This document shows, piece after piece, positions 25,591 to 33,904 of a DNA stretch of 64,000 bases. The DNA lies in contig NZ_BOMB01000040.1 of assembly GCF_016861975.1 (NCBI RefSeq), positions 47,575-111,574 on the forward strand. The letters run 5' to 3'. Source of the DNA: Actinocatenispora rupis. GTDB taxonomy: Bacteria; Actinomycetota; Actinomycetes; Mycobacteriales; Micromonosporaceae. Made by a program: the position numbers and the translations under genes. Under the pieces are notes generated by a model. The model saw nothing but the letters and a program-made list of their open reading frames with translations, was not told the origin of the DNA and searched no databases. Positions within the stretch are counted from its first letter, which is position 1. The number at the start of each line of letters is the position of its first letter.

Positions 25591-26532
25591 GTGGGAGCTG
25601 CGCCTTTCCGTACGCCGACCGCCGGGCTGGGCCTGGCGGTCGCGTCGGCGTTGGCGTTCGGCGGGTCGGGGCCGGTGGCGAAGCCGTTGATCGACGCGGG
25701 GCTGAGCCCGCTGTCGGTGGCATGGCTGCGGGTGGCCGGTGCGGCGCTGCTGCTGCTTCCCTTGGCGGTACGGCATCTCGGCGCGCTGCGGCGCCGTCCG
25801 GTGGCGATCGTCGGGTACGGGTTGTTCGCCGTGGCCGGCGTACAGAGCTGCTACTTCGCCGCCATAGCAAGGATCCCGGTCGGCGTTGCCCTGCTCGTGG
25901 AGTACCTGGCGCCGGTGCTGGTGCTCGCCTTCGTCCGGGTCGTACTCCGGCGTCGGGTGTCGCGGGCCGCCCTGGTCGGTGTCGTCCTCGCCGTGGTGGG
26001 CCTGGCGAACGTGGTGGAGGTGTGGTCCGGCGCGCGGTTCGACCTGCTCGGCCTCGGGCTCGCCCTCGCCGCCGCCTGCTGCCAGGTCGTCTACTTCGTA
26101 CTCTCCGAGTCGGCCGGCGACGGCGTGGGCCCGGTCGCGATGCTCGGCCCGGGACTCCTCGTCGGCGCGGTCGCGATGACCGTCGTCGCGCGCCCCTGGT
26201 CGATGCCGTGGCACCTGCTCACCACCGCCCCCGAGGTACGCGGGCACGCCGTACCGGCGATCGTGCTCGTGGCCTGGATCGCCGTGGTGGCAACGGTCGT
26301 GGCGTACCTGACCGGCATCGCCGCGGTACGCCGGCTGTCCGCGCCGGTCGCCTCGACCGTGGCGACGCTGGAGGCGGTCATCGCCGCGCTGCTGGCCTGG
26401 CTGCTGCTCGGCGAGGCGATGGACGCGGTACAGATCGGCGGCGGTGTCCTCGTCCTCGCCGGCGCGGTCGTCGCGCAGCGCGCCACCCCGGCCACCGCCC
26501 CCGAACCGGAGCCCGTCCCGGTCGGCTCCTGA
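25591..26532 (+). CDS. EamA (DMT) family transporter
   Basis: 313 residues, ten hydrophobic helices in two five-helix EamA repeats. ALAFGGSGPVAKPLIDAGLS at the first helix and VEYLAPVLVLAF at the end of repeat 1 are typical of RhaT/EamA exporters of amino acids or metabolites. It ends in an alanine/proline-rich tail. The stop faces the MarR gene with a small hairpin between. Confidence 0.9.
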   Translation: MGAAPFRTPTAGLGLAVASALAFGGSGPVAKPLIDAGLSPLSVAWLRVAGAALLLLPLAVRHLGALRRRPVAIVGYGLFAVAGVQSCYFAAIARIPVGVALLVEYLAPVLVLAFVRVVLRRRVSRAALVGVVLAVVGLANVVEVWSGARFDLLGLGLALAAACCQVVYFVLSESAGDGVGPVAMLGPGLLVGAVAMTVVARPWSMPWHLLTTAPEVRGHAVPAIVLVAWIAVVATVVAYLTGIAAVRRLSAPVASTVATLEAVIAALLAWLLLGEAMDAVQIGGGVLVLAGAVVAQRATPATAPEPEPVPVGS

Positions 26533-26534
26533 CC

Positions 26535-26558
26535 CGGCACCGCCACCGGACGGTGCCG
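26535..26558. terminator. bidirectional hairpin between EamA and MarR genes
   Basis: CGGCACCG (26535-26542) pairs with CGGTGCCG (26551-26558) in the 49-base gap between convergent stops. Confidence 0.65.
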
Positions 26559-26581
26559 CCGGAGTACGCGGAAAGGCTTGG

Positions 26582-27025
26582 TCAGCCGCGGACGACGCGG
26601 GCGAGCGGGGCCAGCTCGGGGTCGTCGAGGGCGGCGTCGAGCGCCTCGCGGAGCGCCTTGTCGTTGGTGGGGCGCGCCTGGCGCAAGAGTTTGCGGCCGG
26701 CGGTGGTGACGTCGGTGTAGATGCCGCGGCGGTCGTCGGGGCACAGGTACCGCTCCAGCAGGCCGCGGTCCTCCAGCCGGGTGACGAGCCGGGTGGTGGC
26801 GCTCTGGCTCAGCACCACGGCGTCGGCGACCTGGCTCATCCGCAGGTGCCCGCCGGGTCCGTCGTGCTGCCGGCTGAGCACGTCGAGCAGCGAGTACTCC
26901 CGGACGCTGAGGCGGTGGCCGGACTGCAACGCGCGCTCGACGTGCGCCTCGATCCGGCCGTGCAGCGCGGACAGCGCGCACCAGCCCTGGGCCAGCGCGG
27001 TCATTCCCGGTTGGGTCGCGGTCAT
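26582..27025 (-). CDS. MarR family transcriptional regulator
   Basis: 147 residues from ATG 27025 (GAGGAGGAG upstream; an in-frame upstream ATG at 27061 is less likely). The winged helix is visible as LRMSQVADAVVLSQSATTRLVTRLEDRGLL followed by the wing CPDDRRGIYTDVT. It is divergent from an MFS exporter gene with a 132-base gap, the usual arrangement of a MarR-type repressor and its efflux pump. Confidence 0.92.
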   Translation of the reverse strand: MTATQPGMTALAQGWCALSALHGRIEAHVERALQSGHRLSVREYSLLDVLSRQHDGPGGHLRMSQVADAVVLSQSATTRLVTRLEDRGLLERYLCPDDRRGIYTDVTTAGRKLLRQARPTNDKALREALDAALDDPELAPLARVVRG

Positions 27026-27079
27026 CGCTCCTCCTCGCGTACGTGACCGAGAGTACCGCACGATCGAGATAGTCGTCTC

Positions 27080-27109
27080 TTGCCGATAGCCCGCGCTTGC
27101 AATTATTGT
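27080..27109 (+). promoter_or_regulatory. promoter of the MFS exporter
   Basis: TTGCCG (27080-27085) and TATTGT (27104-27109) are separated by 18 bases, in the A+T-rich centre of the MarR/MFS gap. A short inverted GAGA...TCTC (27067-27080) just upstream could hold a MarR dimer. Confidence 0.5.
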
Positions 27110-27157
27110 CGGCAGTCGTTGAGTGCACCTGCAACGAACTGCCGGAGGAACCGCACC

Positions 27158-28348
27158 ATGCCACTCGCCCTGCTGGCCCTCGCGATCGGCGCCTTCGGGA
27201 TCGGTACCACCGAATTCGTCGTCATGGGTCTCCTACCGGACATCGCCGGCACGTTCGGCACGTCCATCCCGACCGCCGGCCTGCTCGTCACCGGGTACGC
27301 GCTGGGTGTCGCCGCCGGCGGCCCCGTGATGACCGCGCTCGGCACCCGGATCCCGCGCAAGCGCATGCTCATGCTGCTGATGGCCCTGTTCGTGGTGGGC
27401 AACGCGCTGACCGCGCTGGCGCCGACGTTCGGGCTGACCGTGGTGGGACGGATCGTCGCGTCGCTCACGCACGGCGCGTTCTTCGGCATCGGCTCCGTCG
27501 TCGCCGCCGACCTCGTCGCCCCGCAACGGCGCGCCGCGGCCATCTCGCTGATGTTCGCCGGGCTGACCGTCGCGAACGTCGTCGGCGCCCCGTTCGGCAC
27601 GCTCGTCGGGCAGCACCTCGGCTGGCGTGTCACGTTCCTGGTGGTGGCGGGGCTGGGGATCCTCGGCCTGGCCGGCGTCGCCGCGCTCGTCCCCGACCTC
27701 CCCGCCTCCCCGGTACGCCTGCGGCACGAGCTGCGCGCCCTCCGCAACGTCCAGATACTCCTCGCCATGGCCATGACGATCCTCGGCTTCGGCGGCGTCT
27801 TCACCGCCATCACGTACATCGCGCCGATGATGACCCGGGTCGCCGGGTACGCCCCGGCCTCCGTGACGTGGCTGCTCGTACTCTTCGGGCTCGGCATGGT
27901 CGCCGGGAACCTCGTCGGCGGCCGGTTCGCCGACCGGGCCCTGATGCCGATGCTGTTCGCCGCGCTCGGCGGACTCGCCCTCGTCCTGGCGCTGTTCACC
28001 GTCACCGCACACGGCAAGGTCACCGCCGCGGTCACGCTGTTCCTGATCGGCGCGCTCGGGTTCGCGACCGTACCGCCGTTGCAGAAGCGGGTACTCGACC
28101 ACGCGTCCGGCGCGCCCACCCTCGCCTCCGCCGCCAACATCGGCGCGTTCAACCTGGGCAACGCGCTCGCCGCCTGGCTCGGCGGCGCCGTCATCGCCGC
28201 CGGACACGGCTACACCGCACCGAACTGGGTCGGCGCCGCCATGACCACCAGCGCCCTGCTCCTCGCCGTCGTGTCCGCGCTGCTCGACCGCCGCCCCCGC
28301 CGTACCTCGGCCGTCCCGGCACCCGCCCCGGCCCCGGCGCTGCGCTGA
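27158..28348 (+). CDS. MFS transporter, DHA1 drug-efflux type
   Basis: 396 residues, 12 helices. The N-terminal IGAFGIGTTEFVVMGLLPDIA is diagnostic of the AraJ/Cmx/YdhP branch of DHA1 exporters, and MTALGTRIPRKRMLM is the loop 2-3 motif. GGAGG lies 8 bases before the ATG. Probably exports a drug or sugar-like compound under control of the divergent MarR gene. Confidence 0.92.
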   Translation: MPLALLALAIGAFGIGTTEFVVMGLLPDIAGTFGTSIPTAGLLVTGYALGVAAGGPVMTALGTRIPRKRMLMLLMALFVVGNALTALAPTFGLTVVGRIVASLTHGAFFGIGSVVAADLVAPQRRAAAISLMFAGLTVANVVGAPFGTLVGQHLGWRVTFLVVAGLGILGLAGVAALVPDLPASPVRLRHELRALRNVQILLAMAMTILGFGGVFTAITYIAPMMTRVAGYAPASVTWLLVLFGLGMVAGNLVGGRFADRALMPMLFAALGGLALVLALFTVTAHGKVTAAVTLFLIGALGFATVPPLQKRVLDHASGAPTLASAANIGAFNLGNALAAWLGGAVIAAGHGYTAPNWVGAAMTTSALLLAVVSALLDRRPRRTSAVPAPAPAPALR

Positions 28349-28380
28349 CGCGTTCCCGTACCCTGCCGCGGGAGGTCTGG

Positions 28381-28386
28381 TAGCGT
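28381..28386 (+). promoter_or_regulatory. -10 box of the leader-peptide locus
   Basis: TAGCGT lies 5 bases before GTG 28392. Transcription would start at about 28391-28393. Confidence 0.45.
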
Positions 28387-28391
28387 GCCCG

Positions 28392-28466
28392 GTGCACGAG
28401 ACGACCGAGGAGGTGAGACCCATCAACGCAGTGGCCGGGTGGGCGCTCCCCTCTCGTACGGCCTGA
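28392..28466 (+). CDS. leader peptide (24 residues, or 14 from an internal AUC)
   Basis: From GTG 28392 the ORF has 24 codons and ends at TGA 28464-28466, inside the loop of a strong hairpin. An ideal ribosome site GGAGGTGA (28409-28416) lies 5 bases before an in-frame ATC (28422), which would give INAVAGWALPSRTA if AUC is used as a start, as in infC. Either way the ribosome would stop within the hairpin. Not recognised as a known leader. Confidence 0.45.
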   Translation: MHETTEEVRPINAVAGWALPSRTA

Positions 28467-28489
28467 CCAGGGGCCGCCGGGACGCCCAC
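28439..28489 (+). ncRNA. structured leader RNA, candidate attenuator
   Basis: GTGGGCG (28439-28445) pairs with CGCCCAC (28483-28489), and CCCCT (28448-28452) with AGGGG (28469-28473). A competing pairing, CGGCC (28459-28463) with GGCCG (28472-28476), would break the second helix. The leader stop codon sits between the alternatives. The next ribosome site (AAAGG, 28501-28505) lies 11 bases downstream. Confidence 0.45.
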
Positions 28490-28513
28490 AGCAGCGTCCG
28501 AAAGGCACCACCT

Positions 28514-28624
28514 GTGTACTTCCGCGTACCGACGCCCGCCGTCGTCGTCCCGACCCTTCCACACCTCACCGCCCGGACCATCCACCGGCCGGAACCCTTG
28601 CGTACCAAGCAGATCCGCTCCTAG
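28514..28624 (+). CDS. 36-residue small protein downstream of the leader hairpin
   Basis: GTG 28514 has AAAGG 8 bases upstream. The peptide starts VYFRVPTPAVVVPTLPHL and ends in a basic EPLRTKQIRS. It has no membrane helix or cysteine. Its tight placement after a leader ORF and hairpin suggests regulated synthesis. Family unknown to me. Confidence 0.4.
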   Translation: MYFRVPTPAVVVPTLPHLTARTIHRPEPLRTKQIRS

Positions 28625-28816
28625 GGCGGGTCGGCGCAGGTTCGGTCGAGCGAGCCGGAGTCCGTTCGTGCCGACAACGTGGCGAGACGGCGAACGGGCC
28701 CGGCGCAGCCGGCCAGCAACCTGTGCAGACACGCGGTACGCGCGGGCGGAGTCCCGCGACCGCCCGGCACCGAGCCGATCCGGGCCACCCGCACGCCACG
28801 ACGAAGGGACCGCACC

Positions 28817-29674
28817 ATGCCGACCTACCTCGGCGCCGACGGCGCCACCCTGCACTACGACGTACTCCCGCACGACGACCGGATCGGCCCGATAGCACCG
28901 GTGATCGCGCTCGCCGGCGGCGCCGCGCTGCACCCCGCGTACCTCGGGGACCTGGCCGGGCTCACCCGCGACCACCGCGTACTCGTCCCGCACCTGCGCG
29001 GCGTCGGCCGTTCCCCGCTGCCCGCCGACGTCACCGTCGCCTCGTACTGGCGGCAGGCCGAGGACCTCGAACGCCTCCGCATCCATCTCGGCCTCGACAC
29101 CCTCCGGCTGCTCGGCCACTCCGCCGGCACCCGGCTCGCGATCAGTTACGCCGTACGGTTTCCGGACCGCGTCGCCGGGCTGGTCCTCGTCACGCCGCCC
29201 GCCGCGTACCTGGTGGACGAGCCGTCCGACACCCGACCGATGATCGACCGCCGGCGCGGCGAACCGGCCGCCGACGCCGCCATCGCCGCCCTCGACGCCG
29301 GCCCCGCCACCCCCGACGACGCCGGCCTCAACGCCTGGCAGCTCCGCATCGCCCCCCTCGGCTACGCCACCTGGGGCGACCGCGAACGCGCCCACGCCGC
29401 CGAATCCCGCTACGACTACGCCGCCAACCGCGCGTACTTCTCCGTCGACCCGCCCGCCGACCTCGCCGCCCGCCTCACCACCGTCACCGCCCCCGTCCTC
29501 GTACTCGCCGGCGCCGACGACTGCTTCGCCGGCGTAGCCCCCGTCACCGCCCTCGCCGCCCTCTTCCCGCACGCCACCTGCACCGTCCTCCCCCACACCG
29601 CCCACTTCCCCTGGCTCGACAACCCCCACGCCTTCCGCCAGGCCACCACCACCTTCCTCACCACCCTCCGGTAG
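28817..29674 (+). CDS. alpha/beta hydrolase
   Basis: 285 residues from ATG 28817 (GAAGGGA upstream). Nucleophile elbow GHSAG (Ser102), an oxyanion-region LAGGAAL instead of the common HGxP, a LAGADDCF aspartate segment and the terminal HTAHFPWLDNP histidine. This layout fits proline-iminopeptidase or haloperoxidase-like hydrolases. Substrate unknown. The 190 bases upstream (28625-28816) hold a GGGCGG...CCGCCC hairpin (28744-28765) but no clear gene. Confidence 0.88.
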   Translation: MPTYLGADGATLHYDVLPHDDRIGPIAPVIALAGGAALHPAYLGDLAGLTRDHRVLVPHLRGVGRSPLPADVTVASYWRQAEDLERLRIHLGLDTLRLLGHSAGTRLAISYAVRFPDRVAGLVLVTPPAAYLVDEPSDTRPMIDRRRGEPAADAAIAALDAGPATPDDAGLNAWQLRIAPLGYATWGDRERAHAAESRYDYAANRAYFSVDPPADLAARLTTVTAPVLVLAGADDCFAGVAPVTALAALFPHATCTVLPHTAHFPWLDNPHAFRQATTTFLTTLR

Positions 29675-29758
29675 CCGCACGAACCGCTGCGCCGACCGCA
29701 CAGGCGCGGCGGCGGCTCGGCGGGGCGGTGGCGCAATGGCTCGACCGCGCGGTGGGTT

Positions 29759-29787
29759 GTGCTGGGCGCCGAAGGCGCCAACAGCAC
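29759..29787. terminator. bulged hairpin after the alpha/beta hydrolase
   Basis: GTGCTGGGCGCC (29759-29770) pairs with GGCGCC-AA-CAGCAC (29774-29787): 12 base pairs, triloop GAA, two-base bulge. Confidence 0.55.
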
Positions 29788-29818
29788 GCGGCTGACGAGA
29801 GGGCGGGGCAACGGGAGC

Positions 29819-29845
29819 GCGAGAGAGGACAGCGTCCTCTCTCGC
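29819..29845. terminator. 12-bp hairpin with AGC loop between convergent genes
   Basis: GCGAGAGAGGAC (29819-29830) and GTCCTCTCTCGC (29834-29845) are exact reverse complements. Together with the hairpin at 29759 it separates the hydrolase from the helicase operon. Nothing coding is supported in 29675-29945. Confidence 0.8.
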
Positions 29846-29945
29846 ACCCCCAAGCCCCGGCACGGGGCAATCGACACCGGGGAAACATGCACCACGCCAG
29901 CGGCGAACACCCGCAGCCCGCGAGTACGCGAGGGAACGCCGAGGC

Positions 29946-31259
29946 TCAGAGCGACACCCGAGCGCGGCCGACGTGGTCGAGAAACGCCACGTTCGCCGCC
30001 CACCCGTCGACCTGCGGCGTGTCCGCCCCCAGCCACACCGGCTCGTCCGCCGGGTACGCGGCGAGCTGCGCCGCGATGCCGCCGCGTCCGACGACGACGC
30101 ACGCCTGCCGGTGCCGTGACGCGAGCACGCACAGCCGTCCGGCTTCGAGGTGGAACGCGGAGGCGTCGCGCCGCCCGGACAGCGGGTGCCACGCCACGAC
30201 CACCTCGTACTGCCGGCCCTGCAACCGGTTGGCGGTGTCGACGGTGACGGCGCCGGCCGGGATCCCTTGTACGGCAAGGGCTGCGTCGACGGCACCCCGC
30301 ACGTACGCGCGCTGGTCGCGGTGGGTGACGCCGACGGCGACGTCGGCCGGGGTCAGCGCGCGGGTACCGGATCCGTCCACTGTGGACGCTCCGGCGCCGA
30401 GCAGCCGCCCGACGAGCGTGGCGATCGCGGCGACGCACTCCGGATCGGTCCGCGGCAGGTACGCCTCCGGCAGCTCCAGCAACCCCCACCCGGTCTCGGC
30501 CGCCGTCGCCAGTACGGCCCCGACGGCGTCGGTGCCGGCGGACGGGAGCCGCAGCGCCCGCTCGCCCGGCGGGCTGCCGGCCCGGAACGGCCTGGTGTAG
30601 AAGGCATCCGACACCACGGACGCGGCGGACGGCGGCAGCCGCCAGCTCACCGGCAGCGGCACCACCGGGGTGTCCGGATGGTTGCGCAGGATCGTACCGG
30701 CGGCGGTGTCCAGCGGCCAGGTCGCCAGCGACCGCAGCACGTGCTCGTCCGCGACCGTGAACGGCGACAGCTGCCCCGGATCACCCACCAGCAGCAGGCG
30801 GTCGAACAGCCCCGCCACCCGTACCAGCGCCGCCGACGACATCTGGTACGCCTCGTCCACCACGCCCAGCTCGAAGTGGTGGTCGTCGCCCGACACGAAC
30901 GCCCACTTGGCCGCCGTCGCGATCAGTACCGGACAGGCGGCGAGATCCGCGGCGCGCGTCGAGTACGCGATGGTCGGTGGGGCGTCCTCGGGCGCGCGGT
31001 ACTCGCCGCTGTGCAGCCGACCGACCGCGGCGGGCGCCACCGCGGCGGCGATCGACGCGGCCAGATCGTCGGCCTGGTCGTTCGTCTGCGTGATGATCGG
31101 CACCTGGCCGCCGGCGTCGACCAGCCGCTGCGTGAGCTGCCGTACCAGCGTGGACTTGCCCGCACCCGGCGGCGAGTCCACCACCACCGTGCGGGCGCCG
31201 CCGTCGACGTACGACCAGGTCTGCTCGACGGCCGCGGCATGGTCGGCGGCCGCGGTCAT
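29946..31259 (-). CDS. compact SF1 helicase of the DNA2/UPF1 type
   Basis: 437 residues from ATG 31259, overlapping the upstream stop (ATGA). Walker A DSPPGAGKST (Lys35), motif II VVDEAYQMSS (Asp135-Glu136), motif III LLVGDPGQLSP (residues 157-165), motif IV SWRLPPSAASVVSDAFY (Arg207), motif V DTANRLQGRQYEVVV (from 341), motif VI LASRHRQACVVVG (from 379). The order and wording match DNA2/UPF1-like SF1B helicases without accessory domains. Third gene of the nuclease operon. Confidence 0.85.
   Translation of the reverse strand: MTAAADHAAAVEQTWSYVDGGARTVVVDSPPGAGKSTLVRQLTQRLVDAGGQVPIITQTNDQADDLAASIAAAVAPAAVGRLHSGEYRAPEDAPPTIAYSTRAADLAACPVLIATAAKWAFVSGDDHHFELGVVDEAYQMSSAALVRVAGLFDRLLLVGDPGQLSPFTVADEHVLRSLATWPLDTAAGTILRNHPDTPVVPLPVSWRLPPSAASVVSDAFYTRPFRAGSPPGERALRLPSAGTDAVGAVLATAAETGWGLLELPEAYLPRTDPECVAAIATLVGRLLGAGASTVDGSGTRALTPADVAVGVTHRDQRAYVRGAVDAALAVQGIPAGAVTVDTANRLQGRQYEVVVAWHPLSGRRDASAFHLEAGRLCVLASRHRQACVVVGRGGIAAQLAAYPADEPVWLGADTPQVDGWAANVAFLDHVGRARVSL
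30375..30387. repeat. GTCCACTGTGGAC palindrome (in the SF1 helicase gene)
   Basis: Perfect copy; encodes S-T-V-D near residue 292 of the helicase, outside its conserved motifs. Confidence 0.9.
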
Positions 31260-32677
31260 GCCGGCCCCTGGTGGGTCCACGGCAACTCGTCCGGCAGGGT
31301 GTCACCGAACACCGGCTGCGGCCCGAACGGCGCCAGCACCACCGCCGCCCCCACCTGCGGCAACGCCGCGTCCGCATGCTCCGGCCTGCGCCCCATGCCC
31401 TTCACCACCACGCAGTCCAGCACCCCGTCCGCGTCCGGCGCCCCCGTCCGCACCTGCACGCCCGGCCGGTCCGCCACCCACAGCTCCGTACCCGGCGGGC
31501 GGTCGAACGGCAGGTCCGGCCGGATCCGCAGCAACGGCCGCAACACCTTGGTACCGCGGGCGGACAGCTCCCGCCGCTCGTGGTCCCGGCCGACGACCGT
31601 ACCGGCCAGCGCCTCCCCGGACGCCACGTACCCGGCCAGCACGAGCGGATCGTCCAGCGCCATCTGCCGCTCCAGCGCGGCCGTCCGCGCCTCCAACTCC
31701 CCCAGGAACCGGAACGCCCGCAACTGGTCCAGCCGCGTACTGAAATGCGCGGTCCCGGCGTCGACCCGGTCCATGTGGTGCGTCCAGGCGCGCCGGTCCG
31801 ACTCCCACCGCGGCTCGGCGTGCGCGGCCGGCGGCAACGCCCCGACCAGCTCGCGTACCCGCCAGGTCGCCTCCCACGCGGGCGCCAGCGCCTCCTCCGC
31901 CGCCACCCGCAACGGCCCCGCGTCCCCGTCCGCGTGGTACGTCTCGACCGCGGGGGTGAGCACCTCCGCGTCCCACTCCGGGTCCGGCACCGGGCCGGCG
32001 GCCGGCAACGCCTCACCGGCGCGCGCCGCCGCCGGCCCGTCCGTACTGGCAGACGGGTCGACCCAGCCCAGCGCGGCGTGCAGGTCGGCGTCCTCGGCGG
32101 GCAGCTGCCCGGTCACCCAGTGCGTCGTCAGCAGCCCGCCCGCGGCGAGCACCAGCGCGGAACCCGGCAGCACCCGCCGACCCGCCAGGAAGCTCAGGTG
32201 CGCGCCCGCCGCCGGCAACGCCCCGTCCACCGCGTACTCCCCGTCGGTGCGCAGGTAGCGCAGCGAGCGGCCGAGCGTGTCGCACAACCACGCCGCCGTC
32301 GGCTGGTTCGGTACGAGCAGCTGCGGCGCGCGCGGGCACACCTGCTCCGTCCCCGTCGGTACGCCCCGGCGGTCCAGCACCGTCACCTCCTCCCGCGCCG
32401 CGAACCCCGCCAGGTACGCCAGCAGGTCGGTGGCGAAGTCGGCCAGCGCGGCGAACCGGACGTCCCGGTTGCGCGGCTCCGCCATCACCACCGTGCGCCA
32501 GGCGTCGGGCGCCGTCCCGTACCGCAGGGCGACGGGGGCGCCGGGATCGCCGGCCAGGTGGTAGCCGACCACCACCAGCGGCGCATCCGCCAGGTACGCA
32601 TGGCACCGGCTCGCCGCCGCCACCGCCCGGCGCCCCTCGTACGCCCGCAACCGCCGGTACGTGGCCAGCTCGCTCAC
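31256..32677 (-). CDS. unknown protein coupled between nuclease and helicase
   Basis: 473 residues from GTG 32677, overlapping the nuclease stop (GTGA), and ending in an ATGA overlap with the helicase. It has no hydrophobic helix and no nucleotide-binding motif that I can see. The N-terminus is basic (TYRRLRAYEGRRAVAAASR), the first half beta-rich (APLVVVGYHLAG, VTVLDRRGVP), and the second half mostly helical with many arginines and tryptophans (WESDRRAWTHHMDR). The conserved coupling suggests a dedicated partner of the two enzymes. I do not recognise the family. Confidence 0.8.
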   Translation of the reverse strand: MSELATYRRLRAYEGRRAVAAASRCHAYLADAPLVVVGYHLAGDPGAPVALRYGTAPDAWRTVVMAEPRNRDVRFAALADFATDLLAYLAGFAAREEVTVLDRRGVPTGTEQVCPRAPQLLVPNQPTAAWLCDTLGRSLRYLRTDGEYAVDGALPAAGAHLSFLAGRRVLPGSALVLAAGGLLTTHWVTGQLPAEDADLHAALGWVDPSASTDGPAAARAGEALPAAGPVPDPEWDAEVLTPAVETYHADGDAGPLRVAAEEALAPAWEATWRVRELVGALPPAAHAEPRWESDRRAWTHHMDRVDAGTAHFSTRLDQLRAFRFLGELEARTAALERQMALDDPLVLAGYVASGEALAGTVVGRDHERRELSARGTKVLRPLLRIRPDLPFDRPPGTELWVADRPGVQVRTGAPDADGVLDCVVVKGMGRRPEHADAALPQVGAAVVLAPFGPQPVFGDTLPDELPWTHQGPA

Positions 32678-33723
32678 GCCGTACCCACGAGGTCGAGGGC
32701 GCGGGCGGCGCGGGACAGCCCCTCGGCGAGCGCGGTCTCGGCCGGGCCCACCGGGGCACGGGCGCCGTCGGCGAGCGCGAGGGCGTCGGCGACGGTGTCG
32801 ACGGTGCCGCAGGCGTTCGCCGCCGCGGTACCGAGCCGGCTGACGGTGCCGCGCTCGTCCTGCTCCGAACGGCAGAACCCGAACAGGTCGCAGCCGAGAC
32901 ACCCGTCGCCGAACCGGTGCCCCAGCGCGGCGACCGACTCGGCGACCCGCGCCGCCGCGTCCTCCGCGTCCGGGTCGGGCAGCGCCGGCGCGTCGGCGAC
33001 CCCGGCCGCGCTCAGCGTCGGCAGCAACGCCGCCAGCCTGCGTACCTGCGGGGCGACGTCGAGCGCCGCGCCCGTCGGCCGGAGCGAGAAGTTCTCCGGC
33101 AGTACCAGCACCGCGCGCGTCGCCGTGTCCGCGAACCCGCGCAGCGCCAGTACGGTGACCGCCACCTGTCGCGCGGCCGCCGCGACCTGCGCCGGGTCCG
33201 CCACCCCGTCCACGCACGGGAACGGCCGCGGCTCCACCACGTGCAGCGGCCCCGCACCGGCCACGATCAGCGAATCGGGCGACAGGTACGTCTCGCGCCC
33301 ACCCAGCCGCAACGGCAGCACCGGGCCCCGCAGCAGGGTCACCGCATCCGCCGGCGCGTCGGCCAGCGCCGCGATCGTCGCCTCCGCGCGCGCCTCGTCC
33401 GGCCCCGCCGGGATCTCCCGCACCCGACCCCGCACCACCGGTACGCCCAGCGTGTCGCGCACCGGGTCGAGCAGCGCGGCCAACCCGTCCGCCGTGCAGG
33501 CCGTCTCGAACTGGCGGCGCCGGGCGTGCGCGTACGGGCTGCGGTGGCCGGGCGGGCTGCCGAGCAGCCCCGCCACCGTCGCCAGCGGCAGTTCGGCCAC
33601 GTCCAACGCCTCGCGGCGCGCGCAGCCCGGCACCTCCAGCAGCCCCGCCACCCGCCGCGGCGTCAGCGCCGCCCGGGGGAAACCACCACGCCAGCGGGTC
33701 AGCTCGTCACTCGTCGGGTACAC
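32674..33723 (-). CDS. Cas4/AddB/Dna2-like Fe-S nuclease (RecB family)
   Basis: 349 residues from GTG 33723. The opening LTPRRVAGLLEVPGCARREAL (residues 20-40) resembles the Cas4-type start with the first cluster cysteine (Cys34). ARRRQFE (residues 67-73) fits nuclease motif I. Asp150 with EPR at 164-166 stands where RecB-family enzymes have D...ExK (Lys to Arg here), and Gln186 could be motif III. Cys275-x2-Cys278-x5-Cys284 completes the Fe-S cysteine spacing of AddB/Cas4/Dna2. First gene of the operon; a TACGGT box lies 8 bases before the start. Confidence 0.75.
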   Translation of the reverse strand: MYPTSDELTRWRGGFPRAALTPRRVAGLLEVPGCARREALDVAELPLATVAGLLGSPPGHRSPYAHARRRQFETACTADGLAALLDPVRDTLGVPVVRGRVREIPAGPDEARAEATIAALADAPADAVTLLRGPVLPLRLGGRETYLSPDSLIVAGAGPLHVVEPRPFPCVDGVADPAQVAAAARQVAVTVLALRGFADTATRAVLVLPENFSLRPTGAALDVAPQVRRLAALLPTLSAAGVADAPALPDPDAEDAAARVAESVAALGHRFGDGCLGCDLFGFCRSEQDERGTVSRLGTAAANACGTVDTVADALALADGARAPVGPAETALAEGLSRAARALDLVGTA

Positions 33724-33904
33724 GAGAAACGACCGTACCGGCCAGGTACGACAGCGTCGCCGCTGCCGCGCCCGCGACCCGTCGCACTCCGCAGCCGGCC
33801 ACCGCCGCAGGGTACTTTCCGCCCGGCTCTGCAACCCGGGACCGGCCGACCACCCCGAGCGCTCGGGGCGACATCGCGCGGCCCGCGGCGGCATACTGGG
33901 GCCG

